Assembly: GCA_049511415.1 (NCBI GenBank) | Contig: JBEKYC010000048.1 | Span: 1-58,090, forward strand | Direction: 5' to 3' | Length of the DNA stretch: 58,090 bases | DNA from: Bog-159 sp049511415 | GTDB lineage: Bacteria > Acidobacteriota > Terriglobia > Bryobacterales > Bryobacteraceae | Notes under the pieces: model-generated | What the model saw: only the letters and a program-made list of their open reading frames with translations | The model's database searches: none | What the model was told of the DNA's origin: nothing | Program-made: the position numbers and the translations under genes | In this document: positions 19,171 through 27,596 of the stretch, one piece after another | How the letters are laid out: each line of letters opens with the position of its first letter | How positions within the stretch are numbered: the stretch's first letter is position 1

Positions 19171-19186
19171 CCTGCCGTGGGGCAGG
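19171..19186 (+). terminator. Short hairpin after paralogue copy 2
   Basis: CCTGCC (19171-19176) pairs with GGCAGG (19181-19186) across a GTGG loop, 12 bp after the stop codon. Short and without a T-run, so a weak candidate. Confidence 0.35.
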
Positions 19187-19397
19187 CAACGCCATTGGAG
19201 CACCTGTCCCACAGCGGAATTTCCCGCCAGCTTTTGCCCCCGCATACTCCAGTCCCGCCCCGCGATTATGCCCGCATTGTGCACAGGAGATACACGCCCT
19301 GGTACCGGTATGCGCCTCACCGCTTGAATACGCCCACCTGCGCCGCCCAGACTTTCTGATAAGCAGCGAAAACCGGAGATTTCGGAGGAGAGGGACG

Positions 19398-19649
19398 GAC
19401 ACCACGGGACTGACGATTGAAAACGGAACAATCGCCGGAACCATTGCCTCTCCGCCCGGCTCCGCGGCCCGTTCCGCTGCGTTATTCTCGCGCGAAAACG
19501 GCCGATCGGCGATATATGCAGGCCAAACGGATGCCTTGATTCGCGCCGGCGTTTACCCACGGCCCGAGACGGCACATCCCGGCACTAACGCATTCCGACT
19601 GCTAGTACCCCAATTGGCGCGCCGAGTGTATAAGAGTTTCGCATCCTGA
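19398..19649 (+). pseudogene. Possible decayed fourth copy of the secreted paralogue
   Basis: The 530-bp gap between copies 2 and 3 has no convincing intact gene. In one frame at 19398-19463 it reads DTTGLTIENGTIAGTIASPP, which lines up with the C-terminal strand of the paralogues (TSTVLTIASGTLTATIPAG in copy 1, SSTTLAIQTGTLGAAVATS in copy 3). The frame then runs on with unrelated sequence to a TGA at 19647-19649 and has no start or signal peptide. The similarity covers only about 20 codons. The remainder, 19187-19397, shows nothing I can name. Confidence 0.25.
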
Positions 19650-19659
19650 TAGACTCTTA
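19631..19659. promoter_or_regulatory. Inverted repeat in the leader of paralogue copy 3
   Basis: TAAGAGT (19631-19637) and ACTCTTA (19653-19659) form a perfect 7-bp inverted repeat with a 15-base loop, 29 bp before the start codon. A TATAAG at about 19629 overlaps its left arm. It could be an operator or an mRNA leader hairpin; the sequence alone does not decide. Confidence 0.3.
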
Positions 19660-19688
19660 AGGTGCCGGCAGATCGGCAAGGAGTCCAT

Positions 19689-20288
19689 ATGGATAGTGTA
19701 AGAGCTGTAGTAGCGGTTGTGTCTTGTTTAGGATTCGCGGGGATTTGCGCCGCTCCCGCGATGGCAGCGGCGCCTAATATTGCGTTCACCGCGTCGGGAA
19801 CGTTTGCCTCGACCCCCATTAGCGGAGATGATACTCTCAGACTGGCGAGTGAACCGTTCGTTATCACGGTCTTAGCAAACGCGGCGGCGGTGCCCATCAA
19901 ACACGGCCCGAACTGGGCGATCTTCAGCCCTTTGAAGATGACCGGCACGGTGCACTCTGGCTTACTTGGGCCCACCCCTGTGGCTATCGCCAGCTATGCT
20001 GCCAGCATCGAGCAGTTAGTGGGTCCGGCTTTTGATGAATTTGTACTTGCCGTGCCCGTCAGGATAGTCGGCATCGATCTGACGATCAACGCCACCATCA
20101 TGCTGCCACCGGGCACCATTCCCAACCAGTTGATTCACACGTTCGCGCCGCTGCCGCTCAATCCCGGTAACTCTACGGTGATCTATTCGGACGGGACCAG
20201 TTCCACGACGCTGGCCATCCAAACCGGCACGCTGGGCGCGGCCGTGGCCACCTCCTCGACCCCCAGAGTGTCGATCCGCCGCCCTTGA
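19689..20288 (+). CDS. Secreted paralogue family protein, copy 3
   Basis: Start at 19689, with AAGGAG at 19678-19683 and a 5-bp spacer; the ATG at 19662 has no such site. 199 residues. Signal peptide about 1-25 (AMAAA). Shares IAFTASGTFASTPISGDDTLRL, EPF, HGPNWAIF and VHSGLLGPTPVAIAS with copy 1, to which it is closer than to copy 2. The C-terminus is short and basic (VSIRRP), lacking the tails of the other copies. Function unknown. It converges on the isomerase gene, with a shared hairpin between the two stops. Confidence 0.75.
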   Translation: MDSVRAVVAVVSCLGFAGICAAPAMAAAPNIAFTASGTFASTPISGDDTLRLASEPFVITVLANAAAVPIKHGPNWAIFSPLKMTGTVHSGLLGPTPVAIASYAASIEQLVGPAFDEFVLAVPVRIVGIDLTINATIMLPPGTIPNQLIHTFAPLPLNPGNSTVIYSDGTSSTTLAIQTGTLGAAVATSSTPRVSIRRP

Positions 20289-20298
20289 GCGTGCGCCC

Positions 20299-20324
20299 GC
20301 GGCCCCAGCTAACGAACGGGCCGC
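20299..20324. terminator. Bidirectional terminator hairpin
   Basis: GCGGCCC (20299-20305) pairs perfectly with GGGCCGC (20318-20324) across a 12-base loop and is followed by TTTA. It sits between the convergent stops at 20288 and 20326, so it can serve both genes. Confidence 0.65.
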
Positions 20325-20325
20325 T

Positions 20326-20892
20326 TTATGCCGGGAGCGTCTCACAATCCATGAAGTAGTAGCCGATCATGTGGCAGATATTCATGTGGGCATCCTCGAT
20401 GCGGCCCATGTGTGCCACCGGTACCTGAATATTCAACTGCGCCTTGGGGCCGAGCTTGCCGCCATCGCGACCGGTCAGAGCGATGGTGCGGCAGCCGATC
20501 GAGTTGGCATAGTCCATCGCCAGCACCACATTCGGGGAATTTCCCGATCCACTGATGGCCATGAACAGATCGCCGGGCTCGGCGAAGTTCTTGAGTTGCT
20601 CCGCGAAAATCACGTCGTAACCGACATCGTTGGAGTAGGCCGTGATGGTCGGAAGCTGATCGGTGAGCGCCATGATACGGAAGCGCTTTTCGCGGTTGTA
20701 GCTGCAGCCCTTCACGATGTCACAGGCGAAGTGTGACGCGGTGGCGGCGCTGCCGCCGTTACCGCAAACGAATATATGCCGGCCGCTGTCGCGCGATTCG
20801 CGAAACCATTCGATGGCCTCGTTTACCTTGTCCAGGTCGATCGATTCGATGGCTTTCAGCAGGTCGGACCGGTACTGCTCAGGGAAGGTCAT
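20326..20892 (-). CDS. gmhA: SIS-domain isomerase, sedoheptulose-7-phosphate isomerase-like
   Basis: 188 residues, the normal length for GmhA. Motifs: FVCGNGGSAATASHF (about 41-55), SNDVGYDVIFAEQL (about 87-100), the SIS signature SGSGNSPNVV (about 115-124) and a C-terminal helix EDAHMNICHMIGYYF holding the metal-site His. GmhA converts sedoheptulose 7-phosphate to D-glycero-D-manno-heptose 7-phosphate for LPS core or nucleotide-heptose synthesis. In E. coli the zinc ligands are His, Glu, Gln and His; here the second and third appear to be acidic residues, so a related phosphosugar isomerase or a DiaA-like role is possible. No heptose pathway genes are adjacent. Confidence 0.7.
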   Translation of the reverse strand: MTFPEQYRSDLLKAIESIDLDKVNEAIEWFRESRDSGRHIFVCGNGGSAATASHFACDIVKGCSYNREKRFRIMALTDQLPTITAYSNDVGYDVIFAEQLKNFAEPGDLFMAISGSGNSPNVVLAMDYANSIGCRTIALTGRDGGKLGPKAQLNIQVPVAHMGRIEDAHMNICHMIGYYFMDCETLPA

Positions 20893-20999
20893 AAGACGTT
20901 CTTTCTATTTTAATCCATCTTCTTCTGCCGCGGCCGTTTTCTGAGTCCTATTACAATCAGGTGCGTGCTAACTGGTAAACTACCGGCCAAGCCACCATC

Positions 21000-21536
21000 A
21001 TGCCCAGTCAGAAGAAGCGCAGCGAGGCGCTCGTACCGGCTGAAATCGTAGAGCGGCGGATCCTGCTGATCCGCGGCCACAAGGTGATGCTCGACAGCCA
21101 TCTGGCGGAGCTGTACGAGGTGCCGACCAAAGTCCTGAACCAAGCCACTCGCCGCAACGCCGCCCGATTTCCAAAAGATTTCATGTTCCAGCTCACGCGC
21201 GAGGAAGCCGAATCTTTGAGGTCACGATTTGTGACCTCAAAAGAAGGCCGCGGCGGGCGACGGTATCTGCCGTATGTTTTTACTGAACAAGGCGTCGCCA
21301 TGCTCTCCACGGTGCTGAACAGCGAGCGCGCCATCGCCGTGAACATCGCCATCATGCGCACGTTCGTGCGCCTCCGTCAGATCCTCGCAACGCATAAGGC
21401 TCTCGCCGAACGCCTGGATGCCATGGAGAAAAAATACGACCAGCAATTCAAGGTTGTGTTCGACATCCTGAAGCAGCTTATGGAGCCGCCGGCCAAACCA
21501 AAGCGACCGCTGGGCTTCCTCCCGCCGCGACGCTAA
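21000..21536 (+). CDS. ORF6N-domain DNA-binding protein
   Basis: 178 residues. The N-terminal ORF6N domain is recognisable from IVERRILLIRGHKVMLDSHLAELYEVPTKVLNQA, the FPKDFMFQLT strand and VFTEQGVAMLSTVL (about 15-115). A helical, coiled-coil-like segment follows (about 125-165) with a basic tail. ORF6N proteins are phage- and plasmid-type regulators also found singly in bacterial chromosomes. Its stop overlaps the convergent permease stop by 4 bp. No other phage gene is nearby, so it is likely an isolated mobile-derived gene. Confidence 0.85.
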   Translation: MPSQKKRSEALVPAEIVERRILLIRGHKVMLDSHLAELYEVPTKVLNQATRRNAARFPKDFMFQLTREEAESLRSRFVTSKEGRGGRRYLPYVFTEQGVAMLSTVLNSERAIAVNIAIMRTFVRLRQILATHKALAERLDAMEKKYDQQFKVVFDILKQLMEPPAKPKRPLGFLPPRR

Positions 21537-22684
21537 TCCAATTTCTTCCGGAAGCTCGTCGCGCTCAGTCCCATGACGATCATGCCGTAGACTAACAACG
21601 TCAGCATCTGCGGCCACAGCACCGAAACACCAGTGCCTTTCAGGAAGATGCCGCGTACGATCTCGATCAGATACCGCAGCGGATTCAAGTAAGTAAAATA
21701 CTGCACCGCGATGGGCATGTTGCGGATGGGATAGGCAAACCCGCTCAACATGAATGTCGGGATGGCGATCAGCGACGAAGACATGATGGCCTGCTGCTGC
21801 GTACTGGCGATGGTCGAGATAAACAAACCCATGCCCAGGCTGGTGAGCAGAAACAGCGCCGCGCTGAGCACCAGCACCAGGGGGTTGCCCCGGAATGGAA
21901 TGGTGAAAATCAGCAGCGCCGCCGTGGTCATCAACACCAGATCCATCATGCCGACCAGCGCGGCGGGCAGCATCTTACCGATCATCAGCTCCATCGGACG
22001 GATGGGAGTCACCATCAACTGCTCCATGGTGCCGATCTCTTTTTCGCGCACAATGGCCATGGCGGTCAGCATCACGGTCACGACCATGATCAAGTTACAG
22101 ATCACACCCGGCACGAAGTAATTGCGGCTCTTCAAGTCGGGATTGAACCAGACGCGCGCGCTGTCGCTGATTCTCGGCGCGTTCAAGCTCATATTGCCCA
22201 TACCGGCGCGGGCCATCATGCGCGACTGCATCTGCGCGGTCGCCAGGCTTGCGGAGTAGCTCGCCACAAGCTGGCTGGTGTACGCCGACGCCAACGAAGC
22301 CGTGTTGGAATTCGTGCCATCCACCAGGATCTGCGCGGACGTCGGGCGGCCCAGCAGGATGTCGCGGCCAAACCCCGGGAGCACGCGCACAATCACCTGC
22401 GCGTCGCCGCGGTCGAGGATATTCTGGATGTCCTTTTCGTTCTTCGGCAAAGCCGTGAGCAGGAACCGGCCGGAGCCTTGAAAGTTAGCCAGCAGATCGT
22501 GGCTCTGCGGTGTCTGGTCCATGTCCATCCAGCCCATGCGCAGGTTGTCGACGTCCAGATTCACCGCATAACCGAAGATGATGAGCTGAAACATGGGCGG
22601 GATGAACAGAAACAGGCGCGTCCGCCGGTTGCGGAACATCTGGCTCAGCTCTTTGGTGACGATGGCTAAAATGCGTTCTCTCAA
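21533..22684 (-). CDS. ABC-2 type permease (YbhR-like)
   Basis: 383 residues with six predicted membrane segments: one near residue 25, then a large periplasmic loop, then five between about 185 and 375. The hallmark REKEIGTMEQLMVTPIRPMELMIGK lies between the second and third segments. Last gene of the export operon, 10 bp after the other permease. It would pair with the 22695 permease as a heterodimer driven by the two ATPases and coupled to the HlyD and TolC components, as in E. coli YbhGFSR. Substrate unknown; drugs and cations are reported for the E. coli relative. Confidence 0.88.
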   Translation of the reverse strand: MRERILAIVTKELSQMFRNRRTRLFLFIPPMFQLIIFGYAVNLDVDNLRMGWMDMDQTPQSHDLLANFQGSGRFLLTALPKNEKDIQNILDRGDAQVIVRVLPGFGRDILLGRPTSAQILVDGTNSNTASLASAYTSQLVASYSASLATAQMQSRMMARAGMGNMSLNAPRISDSARVWFNPDLKSRNYFVPGVICNLIMVVTVMLTAMAIVREKEIGTMEQLMVTPIRPMELMIGKMLPAALVGMMDLVLMTTAALLIFTIPFRGNPLVLVLSAALFLLTSLGMGLFISTIASTQQQAIMSSSLIAIPTFMLSGFAYPIRNMPIAVQYFTYLNPLRYLIEIVRGIFLKGTGVSVLWPQMLTLLVYGMIVMGLSATSFRKKLD

Positions 22685-22694
22685 ACCAGGCTCC

Positions 22695-23828
22695 TTATGC
22701 CAGCTTCTGTCTCATCTTGCGTTCCGCCGCCCAGAAAACCAACAGGGCGAATACCGTCAGGAAAACCACTTGCCCCCACAACAGGCGCATGCCGATGCCC
22801 TTGAGAAAGATGCCGCGGACAATAGTGACGAAGTATCGCGCCGGCACCGCGTGCGTAATCAATTGGATGGGCACGGGCATGTTCTCAATGGCGTATAGGA
22901 ATCCCGAGAGCAGAAACGACGGCAGGAAGGTGGTGACCAATCCAAGCTGAAAGGCGAACAGTTGGGTGCGCGCCAAGGCCGAAACCATGATGCCCCAGAA
23001 AAACGCGCCGCAGAGAAAAATCATAGTGCTCAGGGCCAACATCCACACACTGCCGCGGAATGGCACGCCGTAGACAAAGATGCCCACCAATACCGCAATG
23101 GTGGTGTCCGCGATGCCTACCGTGAAAAAGGCCAGCATCTTCCCCAGCACGATTTCACCGGCGCGCACCGGCGTCGAAAGCAGTTGCTCCATGGTGCCCA
23201 TCTCCCACTCGCGCGCCACGGTGAGCGAAGTCAGCAGGGCGGCAATCACCATCATCATGGCGGCAATCAGGCCCGGAACAATGTAGTTCGTGGATTCCAG
23301 CGTGCTGTTGTACCAGATGCGCAGGCGGGCATCCACAGGGGAGACGATGGGCATGCCGGAATGCCGGTCCTGGCCGTCGGAACGAACTTCCAAAGCGTAG
23401 TTTTGTACCAGGCCTTCTACGTAGCTCAAGGCGATGGACGCCGTATTGGAATCGCTGCCATCCAGCAGGATCTGGACGTTCGCCTTGGCGCCGGCATTCA
23501 AGCGCTGCGAGTAATCCCGCGGGATCACGATGCCCAGCAGGATCTTGCCCTTGTCGACCTGTTTTTCGATTTCGCCGTAGCTGTTGGCGAAGCCCTCGAT
23601 TTCGAAGAACCGCGAGGCGCGGAAGCGTTCGATCAGGGCGCGGCTGTCCGCGCTGTGATCGCCGTCGAAAACCAGCGTGGGAATGCGGTCCACGTCCAGG
23701 TTCAGCGCATAGCCGAACAGCAGCATCTGAAACAACGGAAGGAACAACGCCATGATCAGGCTGCGGGAGTCCCGCAGAATGTGGCGGAACTCCTTCTCGA
23801 ACATGGCGCGGGTGCGTCGGAAGCTCAT
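22695..23828 (-). CDS. ABC-2 type permease (YbhS-like)
   Basis: 377 residues. Same topology as its neighbour: N-terminal segment FLPLFQMLLFGYAL, periplasmic loop of about 140 residues, then five segments, with AREWEMGTMEQLLSTPVRAGEIVLGK as the conserved ABC2 coupling region. Its start overlaps the stop of the upstream ATPase by 4 bp, implying translational coupling. Clearly paralogous to the 21533 gene (shared FGYALNLDVD/FGYAVNLDVD and SNTASIALSYV/SNTASLASAYT). Confidence 0.88.
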   Translation of the reverse strand: MSFRRTRAMFEKEFRHILRDSRSLIMALFLPLFQMLLFGYALNLDVDRIPTLVFDGDHSADSRALIERFRASRFFEIEGFANSYGEIEKQVDKGKILLGIVIPRDYSQRLNAGAKANVQILLDGSDSNTASIALSYVEGLVQNYALEVRSDGQDRHSGMPIVSPVDARLRIWYNSTLESTNYIVPGLIAAMMMVIAALLTSLTVAREWEMGTMEQLLSTPVRAGEIVLGKMLAFFTVGIADTTIAVLVGIFVYGVPFRGSVWMLALSTMIFLCGAFFWGIMVSALARTQLFAFQLGLVTTFLPSFLLSGFLYAIENMPVPIQLITHAVPARYFVTIVRGIFLKGIGMRLLWGQVVFLTVFALLVFWAAERKMRQKLA

Positions 23829-24781
23829 GGATTCTTTTGTTCCTCGGCCTCGATCAGGCCCACAAAAACGTCTTCCATGGAAGGCTGGATCGGATCCAGC
23901 CGCTTGATCTGAATACTTTTCCCCTCCAGCAAGCGCCGGATACGCCCGGAGGCGGCAGCCGGATCTTCCACATTCACATGCAATCCGGCGCCGAAAACGG
24001 CCACGTCCAGGATGCCCGGCTCGTTTTCGAGCGCGCGCATGGTGCCCAGAAGATCGGATGTTTCCAGTTGCAAGAGTTTGTGCGAATGCAGATCGCGCTT
24101 CAATTGCTCCGGCACACCGAGCGCGATCAACTTGCCGCGATAGATCAATGCGAGGCGATGGCAGTATTCCGCCTCATCCATGTAGTGCGTAGTCACCAGA
24201 ATGGTTTGGCCGCCTTCGGCCAGTTGATAAATCAGGTCCCAGAAGCTGCGGCGCGCGATGGGATCGACGCCCGAGGTTGGCTCGTCCAGAAACAGGATAC
24301 GCGGCGAATGCACGATGGCGCAGCCCAGCGCCAGGCGCTGCTTCCAGCCGCCGGCCAGCAGGCGGGTTACGGTAGTGCGGCGGTCCGTCAGCCCCGCCAT
24401 GCGCAGCACGTACTCTTTGCGCTCCTCGCGCAGGTGTTTGGGGACGCTGTAAATGCGGCTGAAGAAGTCGATATTCTCTTCCACTTCGAGGTCGTCGTAG
24501 AGGGAGAACTTCTGCGACATGTAGCCGATGTTGCGGCGGATATCTTCGGGATTCTTGGTGACGTCAAAGCCGGCCACCGCGCCGTAGCCCGACGTGGGAG
24601 TGAGCAAGCCGCACAGCATGCGGATGACGGTCGATTTGCCGGCGCCGTTGGGTCCCAGGAAGCCGAAGATCTCGCCCTTCTGCACCTGGAAGGTGACATG
24701 ATCGACGGCCACGAAATCGCCGAACGTTTTGACCAGATCGCGGATCTCCAGGGCAGGGCCGTTCTGAGTAGCGGGGCTCAT
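23825..24781 (-). CDS. ABC transporter ATPase (second nucleotide-binding protein)
   Basis: 318 residues. Walker A GPNGAGKST at about 42-50, Walker B ILFLDEPTSGVD, and the H-loop TTHYMDE. The signature motif is LAGGW instead of LSGGQ, the variant I associate with the C-terminal half of YbhF-type tandem ATPases. A C-terminal DUF4162-like region ends in a PSMEDVFVGLIE motif. In the usual operon layout it would follow directly after the 25476 ATPase; here the RAYT element lies between them (694 bp). The site before ATG 24781 is weak (AAGAAA). Confidence 0.9.
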   Translation of the reverse strand: MSPATQNGPALEIRDLVKTFGDFVAVDHVTFQVQKGEIFGFLGPNGAGKSTVIRMLCGLLTPTSGYGAVAGFDVTKNPEDIRRNIGYMSQKFSLYDDLEVEENIDFFSRIYSVPKHLREERKEYVLRMAGLTDRRTTVTRLLAGGWKQRLALGCAIVHSPRILFLDEPTSGVDPIARRSFWDLIYQLAEGGQTILVTTHYMDEAEYCHRLALIYRGKLIALGVPEQLKRDLHSHKLLQLETSDLLGTMRALENEPGILDVAVFGAGLHVNVEDPAAASGRIRRLLEGKSIQIKRLDPIQPSMEDVFVGLIEAEEQKNP

Positions 24782-24805
24782 AGTTGTTTCTTGAGATTTT
24801 CAGCC

Positions 24806-24838
24806 GTGGGACAGACCATCGTTTTCTGTGGTCTGCCA
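24806..24838 (+). repeat. Left inverted repeat of the RAYT element
   Basis: 33 bp beginning GTGGGACAGACCATCG and ending GTGGTCTGCCA. It is the reverse complement of 25422-25454 with 3 mismatches. It is itself an imperfect REP-like palindrome (CAGACCA...TGGTCTG). The transposase ATG overlaps its right end. Confidence 0.75.
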
Positions 24839-25407
24839 TGCTTGTATATCGACGCCGTCTCCCCCATATATTCCCCGATCGCACCATTATCTTCACGACG
24901 TGGCGCCTCGCCGGGTCCGGGCCGCCGGACACGCCGGAGATTCTTACCGCCGAAAATACCGGCCGAATTCCGTCTTGGGGCCAACCATTCGATCGAAGCA
25001 TTGCGGGACCGCTTTGGCTGCGAGACGCCCGCATTGCCCAGATTGTCCAAGACACTATTCGCTACGGCGCAGCCGTTCAACATTCGTACGATTTGTACGC
25101 CTGGGCGATCATGCCGAACCATGTGCACGTTGTGTGGGAGCCACATATTCCGATGCCGGCAATCATGCGTTGGCTGAAGGGCCGGACTAGTCGAGTGGCT
25201 AATCGAGTACTTGCTCGAAGCGGAGCATTTTGGCAGGACGAATCTTATGATCATTGGATCCGTTCGCCTCGCGAGTCGGATGACGTGATCTGCTACGTCG
25301 AGAGCAATCCGGTGGCTGCGGGTATGGTGAGCACGGCCGCAAACTTCGCTTGGTCCAGCGCCCGGTTCAGGACGGATGAGACGAGACGCTCGTACGCCCC
25401 GCTGTGA
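24838..25407 (+). CDS. RAYT (REP-associated tyrosine transposase, Y1/HUH type)
   Basis: 189 residues from the ATG at 24838 (an in-frame ATG at 24784 would run through the inverted repeat). Typical features: WAIMPNHVHVVW with the HxH metal motif, FWQDESYDHWIR with the candidate catalytic Tyr, and the terminal YVESNPVAAGMV signature. RAYTs are domesticated relatives of IS200/IS605 transposases that act on REP palindromes; those flank this gene on both sides. It lies on the strand opposite to an ABC export operon and interrupts it. It looks intact. Confidence 0.9.
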   Translation: MLVYRRRLPHIFPDRTIIFTTWRLAGSGPPDTPEILTAENTGRIPSWGQPFDRSIAGPLWLRDARIAQIVQDTIRYGAAVQHSYDLYAWAIMPNHVHVVWEPHIPMPAIMRWLKGRTSRVANRVLARSGAFWQDESYDHWIRSPRESDDVICYVESNPVAAGMVSTAANFAWSSARFRTDETRRSYAPL

Positions 25408-25421
25408 CAACCAGAGCCGAT

Positions 25422-25469
25422 TGGCAGACCACGAAAAACGATGGTCTGCCCCACGGGTCTGCCCCACGG
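25422..25469 (-). repeat. Right inverted repeat of the RAYT element plus partial duplication
   Basis: 25422-25454 matches the reverse complement of 24806-24838 at 30 of 33 positions. Immediately after it GGTCTGCCCCACGG is repeated with a 13-bp period (25443-25456 and 25456-25469), as if a repeat end had been copied again. Confidence 0.75.
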
Positions 25470-25475
25470 TTGGTT

Positions 25476-26405
25476 TCATTGTTTTTCCGCCTTGCGCACC
25501 TGCGCGATGAAGACATCCTCGAGCGATGGCACGATGCGTTGGAACACCGCCGGACCATGACCTTCTTTGTCGAGCTTCTGGCGCAGTTGCTCGGCAGAGG
25601 TGTGTGCGGCGTTCAGAAATAAATGCAGCGTGGCGCCGGATGGTTCCACGCAAAGCACGCCGTCGGATTTCAGTAGTATCTCGCGCGCGTTGCGCGGATC
25701 GGGCGCCTCCACCTGGTAGCATTCCTCGGCGATCTCATAGCGGGCGGCATCCGGCGCACCGCACTGGATCAGCCGGCCGCTGTACATCAGACCCACCCGG
25801 TTGCAGCGCTCCGCTTCGTCCAGATAAGCGGTGGTAACCAGCACCGTAATGCCATCTTTCACAAGCTGGTACAGGATGGCCCAGAAATCCCGCCGCGAAA
25901 CCGGATCGACGCCGTTCGAAGGCTCGTCCAGGAACAAAATCTCGGGCCGATGCAACAGCGTACACATCAGGCCCAGTTTCTGCTTCATGCCGCCGGAAAG
26001 CTTGCCCGCCTGGCGATTGCGGAAGGGCTCCATGCGCGTCATACGCAACAGTTCCGGCAGCAAGCGCTGGCGTTCGGCCAGCGGAATACCGAACAGGTCG
26101 GCGTAAAACTCCATGTTTTCGTCGACTGTCAGATCCACGTACAAGCCGAAGCGCTGGGCCATGTACCCGATCGAATCTTTCACCGCGTTGGTGTCATGGA
26201 CCACGTCATGCCCGGCTACCCAAGCTTCGCCTTCGCTCGGATCCAACAAGCCGCAGAGCATGCGCAGCGTGGTGGTCTTGCCGGCGCCATCGGGCCCGAC
26301 CAGTCCGAAAATCTCGCCGCGCGGGATCTCCAGGTTCAGATGGTCGACCGCCGTCAGCGTATCGAAGCGCCGGGTCAGTTCCCGGGTGCGAATGATGCCT
26401 TCCAT
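25476..26405 (-). CDS. ABC transporter ATPase (first nucleotide-binding protein)
   Basis: 309 residues. Walker A GPDGAGKTT (about 38-46), signature LSGGMKQKL, Walker B ILFLDEPSNGVD, switch TTAYLDE (the usual H-loop His is Ala-Tyr here). C-terminal motif PSLEDVFIAQV matches that of its partner ATPase. The start overlaps the HlyD stop as TGATG. Corresponds to the N-terminal half of a YbhF-type tandem ATPase. Stop at 25476 lies 7 bp from the RAYT repeat, so the insertion spared the reading frame. Confidence 0.9.
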   Translation of the reverse strand: MEGIIRTRELTRRFDTLTAVDHLNLEIPRGEIFGLVGPDGAGKTTTLRMLCGLLDPSEGEAWVAGHDVVHDTNAVKDSIGYMAQRFGLYVDLTVDENMEFYADLFGIPLAERQRLLPELLRMTRMEPFRNRQAGKLSGGMKQKLGLMCTLLHRPEILFLDEPSNGVDPVSRRDFWAILYQLVKDGITVLVTTAYLDEAERCNRVGLMYSGRLIQCGAPDAARYEIAEECYQVEAPDPRNAREILLKSDGVLCVEPSGATLHLFLNAAHTSAEQLRQKLDKEGHGPAVFQRIVPSLEDVFIAQVRKAEKQ

Positions 26406-27580
26406 CAGTTCCCCGTCAGAATCTCGGCATCCGCGGGCATATTGGATTTCAATTCATGGCGTGGATTATCGATCTCGATCTTGATGCGATAGACCAACTT
26501 CACGCGTTCCTCCGCGGTCTGGATCTGCTTGGGCGTAAATTCGGCCTCCGAGGCTATGAAAGAGACGCGTCCGTCGTAAGCCTTGCCCGGAAACGAATCG
26601 GTAGTGACTTTGGCCTTTTGGTCCAGTTTGACGCGGCCCAGATCCTGCTCGCGGATGTAAGCGCGCAGCCAGGGATGCTCGATGTCGCCCACCGTGACGA
26701 CGCTCGATCCCGGGGCCAGTATCTCGCCCGGGTCCGCGGCTTTCACCAGCACCACGCCGTTGATCGGCGAAACCGCAATGGTGTCGGCCAACTGGGAGTC
26801 GATCAGGGCGATCTGGGCTTTGGCGCGGTCGATATCGCCCTGACGCGCCACTAAATCCTGCTCGCGCCGTTTCGTTTCGATGGAGTTGGCTTCGCCCGCC
26901 CTCAGGCTGGCCTTGGCGCGATCCACCTGCGCCGAAGCGCCATCGATGGTCTCCGTGCGCGGTCCCGCCTTTACCAGTTCGTCCTGTTCCTTAGCCTGGT
27001 GCAGAGTTGCCTCAGTGCTGTCAAAACGCGCATGGTATTGATCGTATGCGGAAGTCGAGATGTCGTCGTCCTTGTACAGCTTTTGGGCGCGATCCCAATC
27101 CTTTTTGGCCTGATCGTATTGCGTTTGCGCGGCCGACACGGCGGCATCCGCCTGTTGGATTTCCTGCGGGCGGGCGCCATTTCTCAATTGCAGCAACTGT
27201 GAATTCGCCGCGCTCAAGTCGGCGTTGCGCAGTTGCAGATCGGCCGCCATGGTTTCGCGCTGCCACTTCAGGGCGCTTTGGCTCTCGGCGAGCGTCGCCT
27301 CGGCCGTCTGCAGGGCGGCTTCCGCGGTTTCCCGCTGGCGCAACAATTGCTCTCGATCCAGGCGCGCGATCACCATACCTTTCTGCACCGCGTCGCCTTC
27401 GTTTACCGTGCGCTCGATTAAGCGGCCAGAGGTCTTGAAGGCGATATCCACCTGCGTCAACTCGATGTTGCCGGAAACCACAATGCGATCCGTAACCTCC
27501 GGATGCATGCTGCGGTACGCCAACAGACCGGCCGCTCCGAGGGCCGCTATCACTAACACGATCACTATGGTCTTTTTCAT
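26405..27580 (-). CDS. HlyD-family membrane fusion protein
   Basis: 391 residues. One N-terminal membrane anchor (about 5-24), a lipoyl-like half around RIVVSGNIELTQVDIAF, a long alpha-helical hairpin (about 80-245, Gln/Ala/Glu-rich with coiled-coil heptads), the second lipoyl half (VSPINGVVLVKAADPGEIL) and a beta-barrel domain with PGKAYDGRVSFIASEAEFTPK. This is the YbhG/HlyD architecture bridging the inner-membrane ABC pump to TolC. GAGGAG with a 9-bp spacer precedes the ATG. Confidence 0.9.
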   Translation of the reverse strand: MKKTIVIVLVIAALGAAGLLAYRSMHPEVTDRIVVSGNIELTQVDIAFKTSGRLIERTVNEGDAVQKGMVIARLDREQLLRQRETAEAALQTAEATLAESQSALKWQRETMAADLQLRNADLSAANSQLLQLRNGARPQEIQQADAAVSAAQTQYDQAKKDWDRAQKLYKDDDISTSAYDQYHARFDSTEATLHQAKEQDELVKAGPRTETIDGASAQVDRAKASLRAGEANSIETKRREQDLVARQGDIDRAKAQIALIDSQLADTIAVSPINGVVLVKAADPGEILAPGSSVVTVGDIEHPWLRAYIREQDLGRVKLDQKAKVTTDSFPGKAYDGRVSFIASEAEFTPKQIQTAEERVKLVYRIKIEIDNPRHELKSNMPADAEILTGN

Positions 27581-27596
27581 TTTTATGACTCCTCGT

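Noticed and set aside
21000..21536. ORF6N protein as marker of a prophage
   Set aside because: No structural, integrase or packaging genes nearby; the beta-helix protein at 564 has a signal peptide and secreted neighbours, unlike a phage tailspike.
23837..25177. 446-codon plus-strand open frame
   Set aside because: Runs antisense to an ABC ATPase and then out of frame through the RAYT gene.
24778..25722. 314-codon minus-strand open frame across the RAYT
   Set aside because: Overlaps both ATPase genes and the transposase in wrong frames; basic, motif-free translation.
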